Numbered from the stretch's first letter, positions 36,167 to 46,693 are shown. The stretch is 64,000 bases of DNA from Janthinobacterium saanense (GCF_014200675.1 NZ_JACHCI010000001.1:372001-436000); one strand, 5' to 3'. Program-made: numbers and translations. The notes: a model not told the origin generated them from the letters alone.

Positions 36167-38146
36167 TCAGCGTAACAACAGGCCTTCCGCCTTCGCCACC
36201 GCATCGGCGCTGCCACGCAGCACCACCACGTCGCCGATGGCCAGTTCTGTCTCGGGCGTTATTTCCAGGCGGCCCCGTCCCCGGCGGATGGCCGTCACAA
36301 AAGCACCGCAGCCAGCCACGTCGACCGTGCTGAGCGGCAATCCCACACACTGTGCACCATCGCTGAGCGTCACTGTATGCAAACGTTCCAGATCGGCATC
36401 GTCACCGGCGTCGCTGGCGCCGTGGAAGTAGCCGCGCAGCGAGGCATAACGCTCTTCGCGCGCCGCTTGCACGCGGTGCACCACACGGCGCAGCGGCACG
36501 CCCATCATGATCAGCGCATGCGAGGCGAGCATCAAACTGCCTTCCATCAACTCCGGCACCACTTCGGCCGCGCCTGCATCGCGCAGCTGGTCGAGGTCGC
36601 TATCGTCATAGCTGCGTACGATGACAGGCACGGTGGGCGCCATATCGTTGAGCAAATGCAATAGTTTCAAGGCAGCCGGTGTATTGGCATAGGTAATCAC
36701 CACCGCGCTGGCCCGGTAAATACCGGCGGCCACCAGGCTTTCGCGCCGGCCCGCATCGCCATACGATACGTGGGCGCCGGCCAGTTGCGCTTCCTGCACC
36801 CGCTCCGGGTCCAGGTCCAGCGCGTGGTATTCGATGTGTTCTTCCGTCAGCAAGGTCGCCAGGCTTTGCCCGCTGCGCCCGAAGCCGGCGATCAGCACAT
36901 GCTGCTGCGCGGCCATCGTGCGCGTGGCGATCTTGGTCAGGGCCAGCGATTGCATCATCCAGTCATTGGCGGCCAGTTTCATGACGATAGCGTCCGATTT
37001 GGCGATGATCAAAGGCGCCACCAGCATCGACAGCACCATCGCCGCCAGCACCACTTGCACCACGAACGGGTCCATCAGCTTGATGCCGCCGGCCAGGTTC
37101 AGCAGCACGAAGCCGAATTCGCCGGCCTGGGCCAGTGCCAGGCCTGTGCGCATCGACACGCCCGTCGACGAGCCGAACAGCTTGGCCAATCCTGTGATCA
37201 GGGCGAATTTCAGCAGCACGGGGACGCATAGCAGCAGCAAGACCAGCGTCCAGTTGTCGATTACCACGCGGATATTGAGCAGCATGCCGACGGTAATGAA
37301 GAACAGCCCCAGCAGCACATCGCGGAACGGTTTGATGTCTTCTTCCACCTGGTGCTTGAATTCCGTCTCGGAAATCAACATGCCGGCCACAAAGGCGCCC
37401 AGAGCCAGCGACAGGCCGGCGCGCTCGGTGATCCAGGCCGCGCCCAGGGTGATCAAGAGCAGGTTGAGCATGAACAACTCTTGTGAGCGGCGCTTGGCAA
37501 CGATGGTCAGCCAGCCACGCACCAGCTTTTGGCCGATGAACAGCAGCATGATCAGCACGATGAGCGCCTTGCCACCTGCCCACAGCAGGGTTTCTGCCAG
37601 GGTTTCGGAGTCGCGGGTCAGGGCGGGAATCAGGATCAGCAGCGGCACCACGGCCAGGTCCTGGAATAGCAGGATGCCGATGATCTTGCGCCCGTGCTCG
37701 CTTTCCAGTTCCAGCCGCTCCGTCAGCATTTTCGAGACGATGGCCGTCGACGACATGGCCAGCGCACCGCCCAGGGCAAACGCCGCTTGCCAGCTCATCT
37801 GTATATAGGCCGACAGGGTGCGTTCCACGATCCAGCCGAAGACGACGGTGGCGACGATCGTGGTGACCACCTGCGCCATCCCCAGGCCAAACACGATGCG
37901 CCGCATGGCGAGAAACTTGGGTAGCGAAAACTCGAGTCCGATGGAAAACATCAGAAAGACGACGCCGAATTCTGCCAGGGTATGGCTGGCTTCGTTTTCG
38001 GCCGCCAGGCCCAGTGCATGGGGGCCGATGACGATGCCAACGGCCAGATAGCCCAGCATTGGCGGTAAATGCAACATTCTGAAAGCAACCACGCCCAGCA
38101 CGGCGCTGCCGAGTAGCATCAGGGTCAATTCTAGCGAGGAAAACAT
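36167..38146 (-). CDS. Kef-type CPA2 cation/proton antiporter with RCK domain
   Basis: A 659-residue membrane protein. About 12 helices of the Na+/H+ exchanger fold occupy residues 1-390. A cytoplasmic TrkA-N (RCK) domain follows with the nucleotide-binding motif VLIAGFGRSGQSLA at about 418, then a TrkA-C domain up to the end. It is probably a K+/H+ (or K+ efflux) system of the YbaL/KefB type. It is divergent from kdsD with 85 bp between starts. The exact ion is not determined by sequence. Confidence 0.9.
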   Translation of the reverse strand: MFSSLELTLMLLGSAVLGVVAFRMLHLPPMLGYLAVGIVIGPHALGLAAENEASHTLAEFGVVFLMFSIGLEFSLPKFLAMRRIVFGLGMAQVVTTIVATVVFGWIVERTLSAYIQMSWQAAFALGGALAMSSTAIVSKMLTERLELESEHGRKIIGILLFQDLAVVPLLILIPALTRDSETLAETLLWAGGKALIVLIMLLFIGQKLVRGWLTIVAKRRSQELFMLNLLLITLGAAWITERAGLSLALGAFVAGMLISETEFKHQVEEDIKPFRDVLLGLFFITVGMLLNIRVVIDNWTLVLLLLCVPVLLKFALITGLAKLFGSSTGVSMRTGLALAQAGEFGFVLLNLAGGIKLMDPFVVQVVLAAMVLSMLVAPLIIAKSDAIVMKLAANDWMMQSLALTKIATRTMAAQQHVLIAGFGRSGQSLATLLTEEHIEYHALDLDPERVQEAQLAGAHVSYGDAGRRESLVAAGIYRASAVVITYANTPAALKLLHLLNDMAPTVPVIVRSYDDSDLDQLRDAGAAEVVPELMEGSLMLASHALIMMGVPLRRVVHRVQAAREERYASLRGYFHGASDAGDDADLERLHTVTLSDGAQCVGLPLSTVDVAGCGAFVTAIRRGRGRLEITPETELAIGDVVVLRGSADAVAKAEGLLLR

Positions 38147-38191
38147 GAGGTTGCCCTGGAAGGTCAGTGGAAATCGTTGTTTGTTACGACT

Positions 38192-38207
38192 GGCAAGTTT
38201 TTTGCTT
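38192..38207 (+). promoter_or_regulatory. Candidate sigma-54 (-24/-12) promoter upstream of kdsD
   Basis: TGGCAAGTTTTTTGCT matches the consensus TGGCACG-N4-TTGCW with one change. GG and GC are 12 bp apart as required. The predicted start is near 38218, 14 bp before the first kdsD ATG. A TATACT at 38220-38225 could serve another promoter. Confidence 0.55.
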
Positions 38208-38231
38208 TCCTAATTCGTTTATACTTTGCGC

Positions 38232-39266
38232 ATGAGTGTAACCCATGAAAAAACAATGCTGAAAGCTTTTGATCGAATTGACATGAAAGCCACAACCGAG
38301 CGTGCCGTGGCCCTGGCGCGCACCACCTTGCAGATCGAGTCTGACGCCATCGTTGCGCTCGATGCACGGCTGGCAACGGACGATAGCGTGGGCCGCGCCG
38401 TGGCGCTGTTGCTGGAATGTAAAGGCCGCGTGGTCGTGTCCGGCATCGGCAAATCGGGCCATATTGCGCGCAAGATTGCCGCCACCCTGTCCTCGACGGG
38501 CACGCCGGCCATGTTCGTGCATCCGGCCGAAGCGGCCCATGGCGACCTGGGCATGGTCACCTCGGAAGACGCGTTTATCGCGATTTCGTATTCGGGCGAA
38601 TCGGCAGAACTGATGGCCATCATGCCGGTCGTCAAGCGCATGGGCGGCGTATTGATCGCCATGACGGGCAAACCCCATTCCAGCCTGGCCCAATTGGCTG
38701 ATGTGCACCTCGATATTTCGGTTGAAAAAGAAGCCTGCCCGCTGAACCTGGCGCCAACGGCCAGCACCACCGTGACCCTGGCCTTGGGCGATGCGATTGC
38801 CGTCGCCTTGCTCGATTTGCGCGGTTTCAAGGAAGAGGATTTTGCCCGTTCGCATCCGGGAGGCGCCCTGGGCCGCCGTTTGCTGACCCATGTGCATGAC
38901 GTGATGCGCAGCGGCGAGCAGGTGCCGAAAGTGCCGGTGGAAGCGTCGCTGCTGCAGGCGCTGGAAGAAATGACGAAGAAGGGCATGGGCATGACGGCCA
39001 TCGTCGATGGCGACAACCGTCCGGTCGGCGTGTTTACCGATGGCGATCTGCGCCGCATGTTCGAACGCGTGCAGGATTTCACGCAAGTGGCCATCCGCGA
39101 CGTCATGCATGCGCAGCCGCGTAGCATCGCGCCGGAACGCCTGGCGGTGGATGCCGTGGCCGTGATGGAACAGTACCGCATCAACCAGATGCTGGTGGTC
39201 GATGCCGGTGGCAAGCTGGTCGGCGCCCTGCATATTCATGATTTGACGCAAGCGAAGGTGATTTGA
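38232..39266 (+). CDS. kdsD: D-arabinose 5-phosphate isomerase (KDO pathway)
   Basis: About 344 residues. A sugar-isomerase (SIS) domain (VVSGIGKSGHIARKIAATLSSTGTPA, broken into motifs, then HGDLGMV and ISYSGES) is followed by two CBS domains. The enzyme converts ribulose 5-phosphate to arabinose 5-phosphate, the first step to KDO. Three in-frame ATGs (38232, 38256, 38283) are possible and none has a strong ribosome site. The KdsC gene starts inside its stop codon. It heads the kdsD-kdsC-lptC-lptA-lptB-rpoN-hpf run. Confidence 0.92.
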   Translation: MSVTHEKTMLKAFDRIDMKATTERAVALARTTLQIESDAIVALDARLATDDSVGRAVALLLECKGRVVVSGIGKSGHIARKIAATLSSTGTPAMFVHPAEAAHGDLGMVTSEDAFIAISYSGESAELMAIMPVVKRMGGVLIAMTGKPHSSLAQLADVHLDISVEKEACPLNLAPTASTTVTLALGDAIAVALLDLRGFKEEDFARSHPGGALGRRLLTHVHDVMRSGEQVPKVPVEASLLQALEEMTKKGMGMTAIVDGDNRPVGVFTDGDLRRMFERVQDFTQVAIRDVMHAQPRSIAPERLAVDAVAVMEQYRINQMLVVDAGGKLVGALHIHDLTQAKVI

Positions 39267-39799
39267 TGGATAGCGTGGCAGACAACCTGGCGCGGGCCGC
39301 CAGGATCAAACTGATGATTTTTGACGTCGATGGCGTGCTCACCGACGGCAGCCTGCATTTCGGCCCGGACGGCGAAATGATGAAAACGTTTAATGTGCAC
39401 GATGGCCTGGGTATCAAGCTGCTGCAGGAGTCCGGCGTGCAGACGGCCATCATCAGTGCGCGCCGCTCGGCGATCACGGCGCGCCGTGCGCAAGACCTGG
39501 GTTTTACCCATGTACACCAGGGCGGGCATGACAAGCTGACGCCATTTCTCGAATTGCTGGCGCTGACGGGCTTGACCGAAGAGCAGTGCGGCTATATCGG
39601 CGACGATGTCGTCGATGTGCCCCTGCTCAAGCGCGTCGGCTTTGCCGTCAGCGTGCCGGGCGGCCGTCCGGAAGCGCACGCCCTGGCGCATCTGGTGACA
39701 CAGGCCGGTGGCGGCAACGGTGCGGTGCGCGAGATTTGCGAATTCCTGCTGCGTGCACAGGGTAGTTACGAGCGCGTCATGGCGCCGTTCCTGGAGTAA
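39266..39799 (+). CDS. kdsC: KDO-8-phosphate phosphatase
   Basis: A 177-residue HAD-family phosphatase acting as a tetramer, which removes phosphate from KDO 8-phosphate. The nucleophile and acid/base aspartates are D20 and D22 in IFDVDGVLTDG; CGYIGDDVVDVP is the Mg-binding motif. It is a C0-type HAD without a cap, and the length is typical. TGATG overlap with kdsD implies coupled translation. Confidence 0.95.
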   Translation: MDSVADNLARAARIKLMIFDVDGVLTDGSLHFGPDGEMMKTFNVHDGLGIKLLQESGVQTAIISARRSAITARRAQDLGFTHVHQGGHDKLTPFLELLALTGLTEEQCGYIGDDVVDVPLLKRVGFAVSVPGGRPEAHALAHLVTQAGGGNGAVREICEFLLRAQGSYERVMAPFLE

Positions 39800-39844
39800 G
39801 GCCATGGCCTTAGCAAGCAGCATCATCATGGAAAGTGCCTTACT

Positions 39845-40456
39845 ATGAGCAAGTCTGTAGGCGCCCATCGCTGGCGCATGGCGTGGACCGTGCTGGGAGC
39901 GGTCGTGTTTGCGCTCGGCAGTTTTTGGCTGCTGGAGCTGATGAACCGCAATAGCCAGGAAATCAATGCCAGCAAGCATTTGAACGAGCCTGACTATTTC
40001 GTCACCAATTTCAGCGTGGTACGCATGGATTTGCAGGGGAAACCCAGCTATATCGTATCGGGCACCAAGCTGACGCATTACCCGGCCGATGATTCGTCCG
40101 ATATCGACCATCCCTTCGTGCGCAAGATCAGTCCGGATTTGCCGCCCTTGAATATGAATGCCGAACTGGCCCATATCGACCAGGGCAATACGCGGCTGCA
40201 GTTGTACCGCAATGTGGTGATCGATCGCGTGGCCAGTCCCAGGAGTCAGAACATGACGCTCAAGACCGAGGCCTTGACGGTTTTTCCCGATGAAGAACGG
40301 ATGGAAACGGCCGTGCCGGTCGATATGCTGCTGGGCACCTCGCATGTCACGGGCGTGGGCATGAAGGCCAATAATGCGACCAGCGTGGTGGATGTGCAGC
40401 AGAATGTGCGCATCGTCTACCCGCCAGCGCCGCGCAAGCCTGCAGCAGCAAAATGA
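39845..40456 (+). CDS. lptC: LptC, LPS transport bridge protein
   Basis: A 203-residue bitopic inner-membrane protein. One N-terminal helix (about 13-33) anchors a periplasmic beta-jellyroll domain that receives LPS from LptBFG and passes it to LptA. The YFVTNFSVVRMD and the later KTEALTVFPDEERMET segments fit LptC. It lies 45 bp after kdsC and 26 bp before lptA. Confidence 0.9.
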   Translation: MSKSVGAHRWRMAWTVLGAVVFALGSFWLLELMNRNSQEINASKHLNEPDYFVTNFSVVRMDLQGKPSYIVSGTKLTHYPADDSSDIDHPFVRKISPDLPPLNMNAELAHIDQGNTRLQLYRNVVIDRVASPRSQNMTLKTEALTVFPDEERMETAVPVDMLLGTSHVTGVGMKANNATSVVDVQQNVRIVYPPAPRKPAAAK

Positions 40457-40482
40457 CAGTATGCTAATAAGGAAATCATAAA

Positions 40483-41103
40483 ATGAAAAAAATCTTGCTG
40501 TTGACCTTGTTGTCGACTGTATGTTCGCTGGGCATGGTCGGTGCGGCGCGTGCCGAAAAGGCGGACTCGGAGAAAGAAGCCGTGATCACCGCCGAGCGTG
40601 GCCAGGTTGATGACGTCAAGCAGGTGCGCACCCTGACGGGCAATGTGGTGCTGGTGAAGGGCACCCTGACCATGAAAGCCGGCCGCGCCGTGATCACGGA
40701 AGACCCGCAGGGCTACCAGTTCATCACCTTCTGGGCGGAAACCGGCAAGCTGGCCACCTTCCGCCAGAAGCGCGACGGCGAAGGCGACCTGTGGGTAGAA
40801 GGCGAAGCCGAACGCGTGGAATACAATAACAAGACGGAAGTGGTGAAGCTGTTCTCGAAAGCCAAGCTGACGCGCCTGGAAGGCAAGAAACCGACCGATG
40901 TGGCCAATGGCGCTTTCATTTCCTATGACAGCCGCAATGAACTGTTCAATATGGAAAATACGGATAGCGGCAGCACCATCCCGGGCGGCGGCAGCGTGCG
41001 CATGGTGATCCAGCCGAAGAACAAGGCGCCGGCTGCTCCCGCCGCGTCCTCGTCCACGCCGGCGGCATCGGTACCAGCTACGCCTGCGCCAGGAAAGAAA
41101 TAA
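40483..41103 (+). CDS. lptA: LptA, periplasmic LPS carrier
   Basis: A 206-residue protein with signal peptide (about 1-23, ending ARA) and an OstA-like beta-jellyroll ([21 protein letters not shown] split over strands, [20 protein letters not shown]). It forms the periplasmic bridge between LptC and LptD. The C-terminus is a Pro/Ala/Ser-rich tail. Its stop overlaps the lptB start (TAATG). Confidence 0.93.
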   Translation: MKKILLLTLLSTVCSLGMVGAARAEKADSEKEAVITAERGQVDDVKQVRTLTGNVVLVKGTLTMKAGRAVITEDPQGYQFITFWAETGKLATFRQKRDGEGDLWVEGEAERVEYNNKTEVVKLFSKAKLTRLEGKKPTDVANGAFISYDSRNELFNMENTDSGSTIPGGGSVRMVIQPKNKAPAAPAASSSTPAASVPATPAPGKK

Positions 41104-41858
41104 TGGAAAATATACGTTGCGGCAGCACCCTGATCGTGAAAGGGCTGCAAAAAACCTATGGCAAGCGCCAGGTCGTGCATGATGTCTCGCTGCAAGTCGA
41201 ATGCGGCGAAGTCGTCGGCTTGCTGGGTCCTAATGGCGCCGGCAAGACCACCTCCTTCTATATGATCGTCGGCCTGGTGCCGTCGGACGGCGGCACTATC
41301 GATATCAGCGGGGTGGACATCTCCAGCCTGCCGATACACCGCCGCGCGCAGATGGGCTTGTCGTATCTGCCGCAGGAAGCGTCGGTCTTCCGCAAGCTGA
41401 CGGTGGAAGACAATATCCGCGCCGTGCTGGAAATCCAGACCGTCGAAGGCCGTCCCTTGAAAAAGGCGGAAATCGAAGAACGCCTGAATAAGCTGCTGGC
41501 CGACTTGCAGATTGAAAAGCTGCGCGAAAACCCGGCACTGTCCCTGTCGGGCGGCGAGCGCCGCCGGGTGGAAATCGCCCGCGCGCTGGCGACCGATCCC
41601 CGTTTCGTGCTGCTCGATGAACCGTTTGCCGGCGTCGACCCGATCGCCGTGATCGAGATCCAGCGCATTGTGCGTTTCTTGAAGGAGCGCAATATCGGCG
41701 TGCTGATCACCGATCATAATGTGCGCGAAACGCTGGGTATTTGCGACCGCGCCTACATCATCAACCAGGGCTCAGTGCTGGCGTCGGGACGTCCCGATGA
41801 CATCATCGCCAACGAGTCGGTACGCCGGGTCTATCTGGGCGAACACTTCCGTATGTGA
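41103..41858 (+). CDS. lptB: LptB, ATPase of the LPS export ABC transporter
   Basis: A 251-residue ABC ATPase that powers extraction of LPS from the inner membrane with LptFG (not in this window). Walker A GPNGAGKT is at 42-49, the signature [15 protein letters not shown] and Walker [14 protein letters not shown] follow, and the C-terminal [10 protein letters not shown] tail is specific to LptB. rpoN starts 4 bp later. Confidence 0.96.
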   Translation: MENIRCGSTLIVKGLQKTYGKRQVVHDVSLQVECGEVVGLLGPNGAGKTTSFYMIVGLVPSDGGTIDISGVDISSLPIHRRAQMGLSYLPQEASVFRKLTVEDNIRAVLEIQTVEGRPLKKAEIEERLNKLLADLQIEKLRENPALSLSGGERRRVEIARALATDPRFVLLDEPFAGVDPIAVIEIQRIVRFLKERNIGVLITDHNVRETLGICDRAYIINQGSVLASGRPDDIIANESVRRVYLGEHFRM

Positions 41859-41862
41859 GCCA

Positions 41863-43341
41863 ATGAAACAATCATTGCAGCTGCGCACTTCGCAGCACTT
41901 GGCATTGACGCCGCAGTTGCAACAATCGATACGCCTGTTGCAACTGTCCACACTGGAATTGCACCAAGAGCTGGAACAACTGCTGACGGACAACCCGCTG
42001 CTCGAGCGCCTCGACGATCCGCTCGACCGTTCGCTGCGCCTGCTGTCCGACGGCGCCTTGAGTTCCACCGCCGCGCCAGCGGAAGCGCCGCCCCAGCCAC
42101 CCAGCCAGGACGCGCCGGCAGCGCCTGCCGAAGCCGATGGCTACGAGGGCGACACGGGCGAAGCCACGGCTGCTTCGGACACGGGCGACAGTGACTGGAG
42201 CGAAGCGAGCCGGGGCAAGGCGCCCGAGGACGACGATGCGCGCCCACAACTCGAAGCCCATCACTGCACTCTGCGCGAACATTTGATGGAACAAATGCGC
42301 GTGACGGTGCTGGAATTGCGCGATCGCGCGCTGGTCGAACTGATCATCGACGCGCTCGACGACAATGGCTATCTGGAAGAGCCGCTTGACGATATCCTGG
42401 CGCGTTTGCCCGAAGAGCTAGACATCGACGCCGACGAATTGCGCACGGCCCTGGTGCTGCTGCAAAGTTTCGATCCGCCGGGCGTGGGCGCGCGCAATGC
42501 TTCCGAATGCCTGGCGCTGCAAATTCGCCGCCTGCCACAGATTGCCCTGGTCACCAGGCGCATGGCCCTGGCCATCGTGGAAAAACACCTGGCCTGGTTT
42601 GCCCAGCGCGACTTCAACAAGCTGAAAAAAGCCCTCAACTGCGATGAGGAAGACTTGCGTGAAGCACAAGTAGTGATTCGCCAGTGCAACCCGCATCCGG
42701 GCGCCGTGTTTGCTTCCGACGTGTCCGATTATGTGGTGCCGGATGTGGTGGTCAAGCGCGGCCGCCATGGCTGGCAAGTCACGCTGAACAACGATGTCAT
42801 GCCGCGCCTGCGCGTGAACGCCATGTATGCCAACCTGCTCAAGCAGGGCAAGGGTGAGGGCGCCATGGGCGTGCAGTTGCAGGAAGCCAAGTGGCTGATC
42901 AAGAATATGCGCCAGCGTTTCGACACGATATTGCGCGTGGCGCAAGCGATAGTAGAACGGCAAAAGAATTTTTTCTCGCACGGCGCCGTCGCCATGCGCC
43001 CCCTTGTGCTCCGCGAAATAGCTGATACACTGGGTTTACACGAGAGTACTATCTCGCGGGTAACAACCCAAAAGTACATGCTGACCCCGCATGGCATGTT
43101 TGAGTTGAAATATTTTTTTGGTAGCCATGTTGCCACCGAAGCGGGGGGCGAGGCATCGTCAACGGCGATACGGGCACTGATCGTGCAACTGACAGGAGCA
43201 GAAGACACAAAAAATCCTTTATCCGACAGTAAGATTGCGGACATGCTGGGGGAACAAGGCATGGTGATTGCGCGACGTACTGTTGCCAAATACCGGGAAG
43301 CGTTGAAAATTCCGCCAGTGAGCCTGCGTAAGTCTTTGTAG
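41863..43341 (+). CDS. rpoN: RNA polymerase sigma-54 factor
   Basis: A 492-residue alternative sigma factor. Region I ([20 protein letters not shown], glutamine-rich) binds activators; an acidic variable region II spans about 60-140. The core-binding domain follows, then the C-terminal DNA-binding domain with the RpoN box [10 protein letters not shown] recognising the -24 element. The ATG at 41863 is chosen because region I begins at once; the frame is open into lptB. A candidate sigma-54 site lies before the operon. Confidence 0.97.
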   Translation: MKQSLQLRTSQHLALTPQLQQSIRLLQLSTLELHQELEQLLTDNPLLERLDDPLDRSLRLLSDGALSSTAAPAEAPPQPPSQDAPAAPAEADGYEGDTGEATAASDTGDSDWSEASRGKAPEDDDARPQLEAHHCTLREHLMEQMRVTVLELRDRALVELIIDALDDNGYLEEPLDDILARLPEELDIDADELRTALVLLQSFDPPGVGARNASECLALQIRRLPQIALVTRRMALAIVEKHLAWFAQRDFNKLKKALNCDEEDLREAQVVIRQCNPHPGAVFASDVSDYVVPDVVVKRGRHGWQVTLNNDVMPRLRVNAMYANLLKQGKGEGAMGVQLQEAKWLIKNMRQRFDTILRVAQAIVERQKNFFSHGAVAMRPLVLREIADTLGLHESTISRVTTQKYMLTPHGMFELKYFFGSHVATEAGGEASSTAIRALIVQLTGAEDTKNPLSDSKIADMLGEQGMVIARRTVAKYREALKIPPVSLRKSL

Positions 43342-43410
43342 TTTTTTCGGTTCCTCTACGGGTCGGACACGATGGACTCCGCATGAACCCGATCATCTTT
43401 AGGAGTGTGT

Positions 43411-43770
43411 ATGAATCTCACCATCAGCGGACATCATCTTGAAGTGACACCAGCCATTCGTGAATACGTACAAACGAAACTGGAGCGTGTAAAACGTCAT
43501 TTCGATCAAGTTATCGATATTGCCGTGATTCTGACCGTCGACAACCTCAAAGAGAAGGCTAAACGTCAAAAGGCCGAAGTCAATTTGCGTCTGAGTGGCA
43601 AGACCGTGTATGTGGAAAGCCTGGCGCAAGACCTGTATGCTGCCATCGATACCCTGATCGACAAGCTGGACCGGCAGGTGATGAAGTACAAAACCAAAGT
43701 GCAAGGGCACGGTAAAGAGGCGATCAAGCATCTGCCAGACAACACAGAAGAAGCCGCCATCGCCGTCTAA
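43411..43770 (+). CDS. hpf: Ribosome hibernation promoting factor (short form)
   Basis: A 119-residue protein of the HPF/YfiA family that binds the 30S decoding region and helps form 100S dimers in stationary phase. The [20 protein letters not shown] start and the [11 protein letters not shown] and [13 protein letters not shown] segments are characteristic. AGGAG at 43401-43405 places the ATG. It lacks the long-form C-terminal dimerisation domain. A palindromic terminator follows. Confidence 0.95.
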   Translation: MNLTISGHHLEVTPAIREYVQTKLERVKRHFDQVIDIAVILTVDNLKEKAKRQKAEVNLRLSGKTVYVESLAQDLYAAIDTLIDKLDRQVMKYKTKVQGHGKEAIKHLPDNTEEAAIAV

Positions 43771-43803
43771 GGCCAGCCGCTTCCCACCGTTGTGATCAAA
43801 ACT

Positions 43804-43827
43804 AAGGGCGCATATGCGCCCTTTTTT
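43804..43827. terminator. Bidirectional terminator between hpf and rapZ
   Basis: The palindrome GGGCGCATATGCGCCC is flanked by AA and a T-run of six, ending both convergent units. Confidence 0.85.
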
Positions 43828-43853
43828 GCTTTTATGGCGTGTCTATTTTTACA

Positions 43854-44729
43854 TCACGTACGTTCGCGATGGCGCAGCACCACCCGTTCCTGTTCGCTGA
43901 AATAGTGTGCCAGCCGTTCTGCCATGTAGACGGAACGGTGTTGTCCACCTGTGCAGCCCAAGGCCACGGTCAGATAGCTGCGGTTGTCGGACTTAAAGGA
44001 CGGCAACCATTTTTCGATGAAGGCACGTATATCGCCCAGCAATTCAATTGCGCTGGGCTGGGCGTCGAGGAAGGCGATCACAGGTCCATCGCGGCCATCG
44101 AGAGGGCGTAGCGTCAAGTCGTAATAGGGGTTGGGCAAGGCCCGCACATCGAAGACGAAATCAGCGTCGAGCGGCACGCCCAGCTTGAAGGCGAACGATT
44201 CGAAAAACAGGGTCAGCGGGGCGCGCTCGGAAGCGACGATATCCTTGATCCAGGCACGCAGCTTGTTCGCGCTCAGTTCCGACGTGTCGATCAGATGACC
44301 GAGCTGTTCGATGGTCGACAGGCGTTCACGTTCTTCCGAAATGCATTCGATCAAGGTGCGGCGGCTGGCCGGATTCTGGTTGGGCCGCAATTCGTGCGAC
44401 AGGGGATGGCTGCGCCGCGTTTCAGAAAAACGCGCTACCAGCGCATGCGTGGTGGCTGTCAGGAACATGACCTTGACATCATGTCCCTGGTCGCGCAGCA
44501 AGGCCACATTGTGCGGCAGGCTGACCAAGGACTCGGCGCTGCGCGCATCGACCGCCACCGCCAGTTGCGGCGTGCTTTCATCGAGCAGGGTTTGTACCAG
44601 GCTGGGCAGCAAGGCAGGCGGCAGGTTGTCGACGCAATAGTAGCCAGCATCTTCCAGCACATTGAGTGCGACAGATTTACCGGAGCCGGATATTCCGGTG
44701 ATAAGGACGATATGCATAGGGGCGATCAT
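43854..44729 (-). CDS. rapZ: RapZ, RNase adapter / nucleotide-binding protein
   Basis: A 291-residue protein; in E. coli it binds GlcN6P and small RNAs GlmY/GlmZ and guides RNase E. The P-loop GISGSGKS is at 12-19; the C-terminal half has [20 protein letters not shown] 44729 is used; an internal ATG at 44717 (MHIVLITG) is equally possible. It is downstream of hprK on the minus strand. The RNA targets in this organism are unknown. Confidence 0.94.
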   Translation of the reverse strand: MIAPMHIVLITGISGSGKSVALNVLEDAGYYCVDNLPPALLPSLVQTLLDESTPQLAVAVDARSAESLVSLPHNVALLRDQGHDVKVMFLTATTHALVARFSETRRSHPLSHELRPNQNPASRRTLIECISEERERLSTIEQLGHLIDTSELSANKLRAWIKDIVASERAPLTLFFESFAFKLGVPLDADFVFDVRALPNPYYDLTLRPLDGRDGPVIAFLDAQPSAIELLGDIRAFIEKWLPSFKSDNRSYLTVALGCTGGQHRSVYMAERLAHYFSEQERVVLRHRERT

Positions 44730-44857
44730 ACAATAAAGATCGATCCTCTGCCCCCATAGCCACTATCTTTACAAATTATTGCAACTTGAACACAGCGTTG
44801 TTTGCACCAGATCCTGTGGTTGACGGAAGGTGGCCAGCGGCTCAATAGACCCCAGTT

Positions 44858-45793
44858 TTAATCGCCACTCATGGCGAGGCGTTGGCGCTCCATGAACTCC
44901 TGCAAGGTATCGATCCCCCGCAGTTGCAAGATGGTGTTGCGCACGGCTGCTTCCAGCAGCACGGCGATGTTGCGGCCGGCGGCGACGGGGATCACGACCT
45001 TGCGGATGGGCAGGCCCAGCACGTCTTCGGTGGGGAACAAAAAGGGCAGGCGTTCTACTTCTTCTTCCAGCGCATTGCGGCGTACCAGGTGGACGATCAG
45101 TTTCAATCGCATCTTGCGGCGCACGGCCGTTTCACCAAAGATGGCCTTGATGTCGAGCAAACCCAGGCCGCGCACTTCGAGCAGGTTTTGCAGCAGCGGC
45201 GGGCAGCGTCCTTCGATCATGTTCGGTGCGATGCGCGAGAATTCGACGGCGTCGTCGGCCACCAGGCCGTGGCTGCGCGAGATCAGCTCCAGGCCCAGCT
45301 CGCTCTTGCCCAGGCCCGAGTCGCCCGTGATCAGCACGCCCACGCCCAGCACGTCCATGAACACGCCGTGCATGATAATGCGTTGCGCCAGCTTTTTCGA
45401 CAGGTAGACGCGCAGGAAGTCGATCACTTGCGCGGCCGGCAGCGGGGTTGAAAACAAGGGGATATTTTGCTCGTCGCAAATGGCGAGGATGTCGGGCGGC
45501 GTTTCCAGGCCTTGCGCGATGATCAGCGCCGGCGGGCCGCCAGCGATCAGCTCACCGATCACGTGAGTACGCGTGTTGACCTTGAGGCGCTGGTAATAAT
45601 TGATTTCCTGATGGCCAAACACCTGGATGCGGCCCGGGTGTATCAGGTTCAAGTGGCCGACCTGGTCGGCCGCAGAAGAGACATCGCCAGAGATCAGGCG
45701 TTCGCCGCCAGGGAAGCCGGCGAACCAGCCCAGTTGCAGGCTTTCACGATTATCGTCGTACAGGCGTTGTATCGTCAGCGGCGTTTGCAACAT
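44858..45793 (-). CDS. hprK: HPr kinase/phosphorylase
   Basis: A 311-residue enzyme that phosphorylates and dephosphorylates HPr on serine. The Walker A motif GDSGLGKS is at 157-164, the active-site histidine region IMHGVFMDV precedes it, and the signature [17 protein letters not shown] follows. In betaproteobacteria it regulates PTS-linked functions rather than sugar uptake. It lies between ptsN and rapZ. Confidence 0.96.
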   Translation of the reverse strand: MLQTPLTIQRLYDDNRESLQLGWFAGFPGGERLISGDVSSAADQVGHLNLIHPGRIQVFGHQEINYYQRLKVNTRTHVIGELIAGGPPALIIAQGLETPPDILAICDEQNIPLFSTPLPAAQVIDFLRVYLSKKLAQRIIMHGVFMDVLGVGVLITGDSGLGKSELGLELISRSHGLVADDAVEFSRIAPNMIEGRCPPLLQNLLEVRGLGLLDIKAIFGETAVRRKMRLKLIVHLVRRNALEEEVERLPFLFPTEDVLGLPIRKVVIPVAAGRNIAVLLEAAVRNTILQLRGIDTLQEFMERQRLAMSGD

Positions 45794-45829
45794 GGCGGTC
45801 TTCTTCAGGAGTGGAGGAATACCTGAAGT

Positions 45830-46312
45830 TTAACCTGCCGCCTGCAAGCTGGGTTGCCAATTGATGATGCGGTTATGCACCGATTTCGGATCGGGATCGG
45901 TGGCCAGGGCCGTACGGAAGGCGTCGTCGGAAAACATTTCAGCGATTTCCGACAGGATTTCCAGATGTTGCTGCGTCACGTGATCTGGAATCAGCAGGAA
46001 AAACAACAGGTTGACCGGTTTTCCGTCCGGCGACTCGAATGGTATCGGCTCGGCCAGGCGCACGAAGGCGCCCAGCGGCGCTTTCAGGGTCTTGCTGCCC
46101 TTGACCCTGCCATGCGGCACGGCCACGCCATGACCCAGACCGGTCGAGCCCAGCCGTTCGCGGGCAAACAGGTTGTCCGAGACGGTGGAGCGGGCGATGC
46201 CGTAATTGTTTTCGAAGATCAGGCCGGCTTGCTCGAAAGCGCGCTTTTTGCTGGAGACTTCCAGGTCCAGAAGGACGTTTTCGATGGATAGTATTTTGCT
46301 AAGATTAGTCAT
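45830..46312 (-). CDS. ptsN: PtsN, nitrogen-related PTS EIIA protein
   Basis: A 160-residue EIIA-Ntr protein, phosphorylated by NPr and affecting potassium transport and sigma-54-linked regulation. The active-site histidine is H67 in HGVAVPHGRV. The ATG at 46310-46312 (MTNLSKIL) matches family N-termini; the frame is open further upstream without supporting features. The stop is 36 bp before the hprK start. Confidence 0.95.
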   Translation of the reverse strand: MTNLSKILSIENVLLDLEVSSKKRAFEQAGLIFENNYGIARSTVSDNLFARERLGSTGLGHGVAVPHGRVKGSKTLKAPLGAFVRLAEPIPFESPDGKPVNLLFFLLIPDHVTQQHLEILSEIAEMFSDDAFRTALATDPDPKSVHNRIINWQPSLQAAG

Positions 46313-46693
46313 GACACTCAGTGAAATGGTGCAATGCGCAGAGGGCTTGCGAGCCGAATTATAGGCCTGTTTTCGTGGCCTGTAACGCCAATTCTCGACA
46401 GTATACGCCCGCTTGAGGCGCAGTGGGCGCTCGTGTACGCGGCATCCTTGCATTATTTAAAAAATAACACCAAGGCGAATTAGCTATTTCTTGATTGAAA
46501 ACGAATGTCTTTCCGGTTTTTCGGTCGCAGAAAGACAATTTTCCGATTTTTCCGTGCTTTTTTCGTACTGCACGGCATTGCGGCCACGTTGTATTAAAAC
46601 ACAGCCGACATTCCTGTCGGCATGTTTTTAGCCCTTACACGGACTTTATGGCGGTTTTATTGATGTGCCTCATTGGCGTGCTTATTGGCGTGC
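46313..46693. other. Intergenic region between queF and ptsN
   Basis: About 380 bases with no gene I can support. It is lower in GC than its surroundings, particularly 46450-46600, and holds T-rich tracts (TTTTCCG/TTTTTCG repeats near 46510-46560), a terminator-like hairpin and imperfect 12-mers at its right edge. The ptsN promoter should lie in the left part, on the minus strand. An 81-codon plus-strand frame (46495-46740) is not convincing. Confidence 0.6.
46596..46629. terminator. Hairpin terminator downstream of queF
   Basis: GCCGACA and TGTCGGC form a perfect 7-bp stem around TTCC (GGAA on the minus strand), with AAAACA before and ATGTTTTTA after. It can act for minus-strand queF transcripts. 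Confidence 0.65.
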
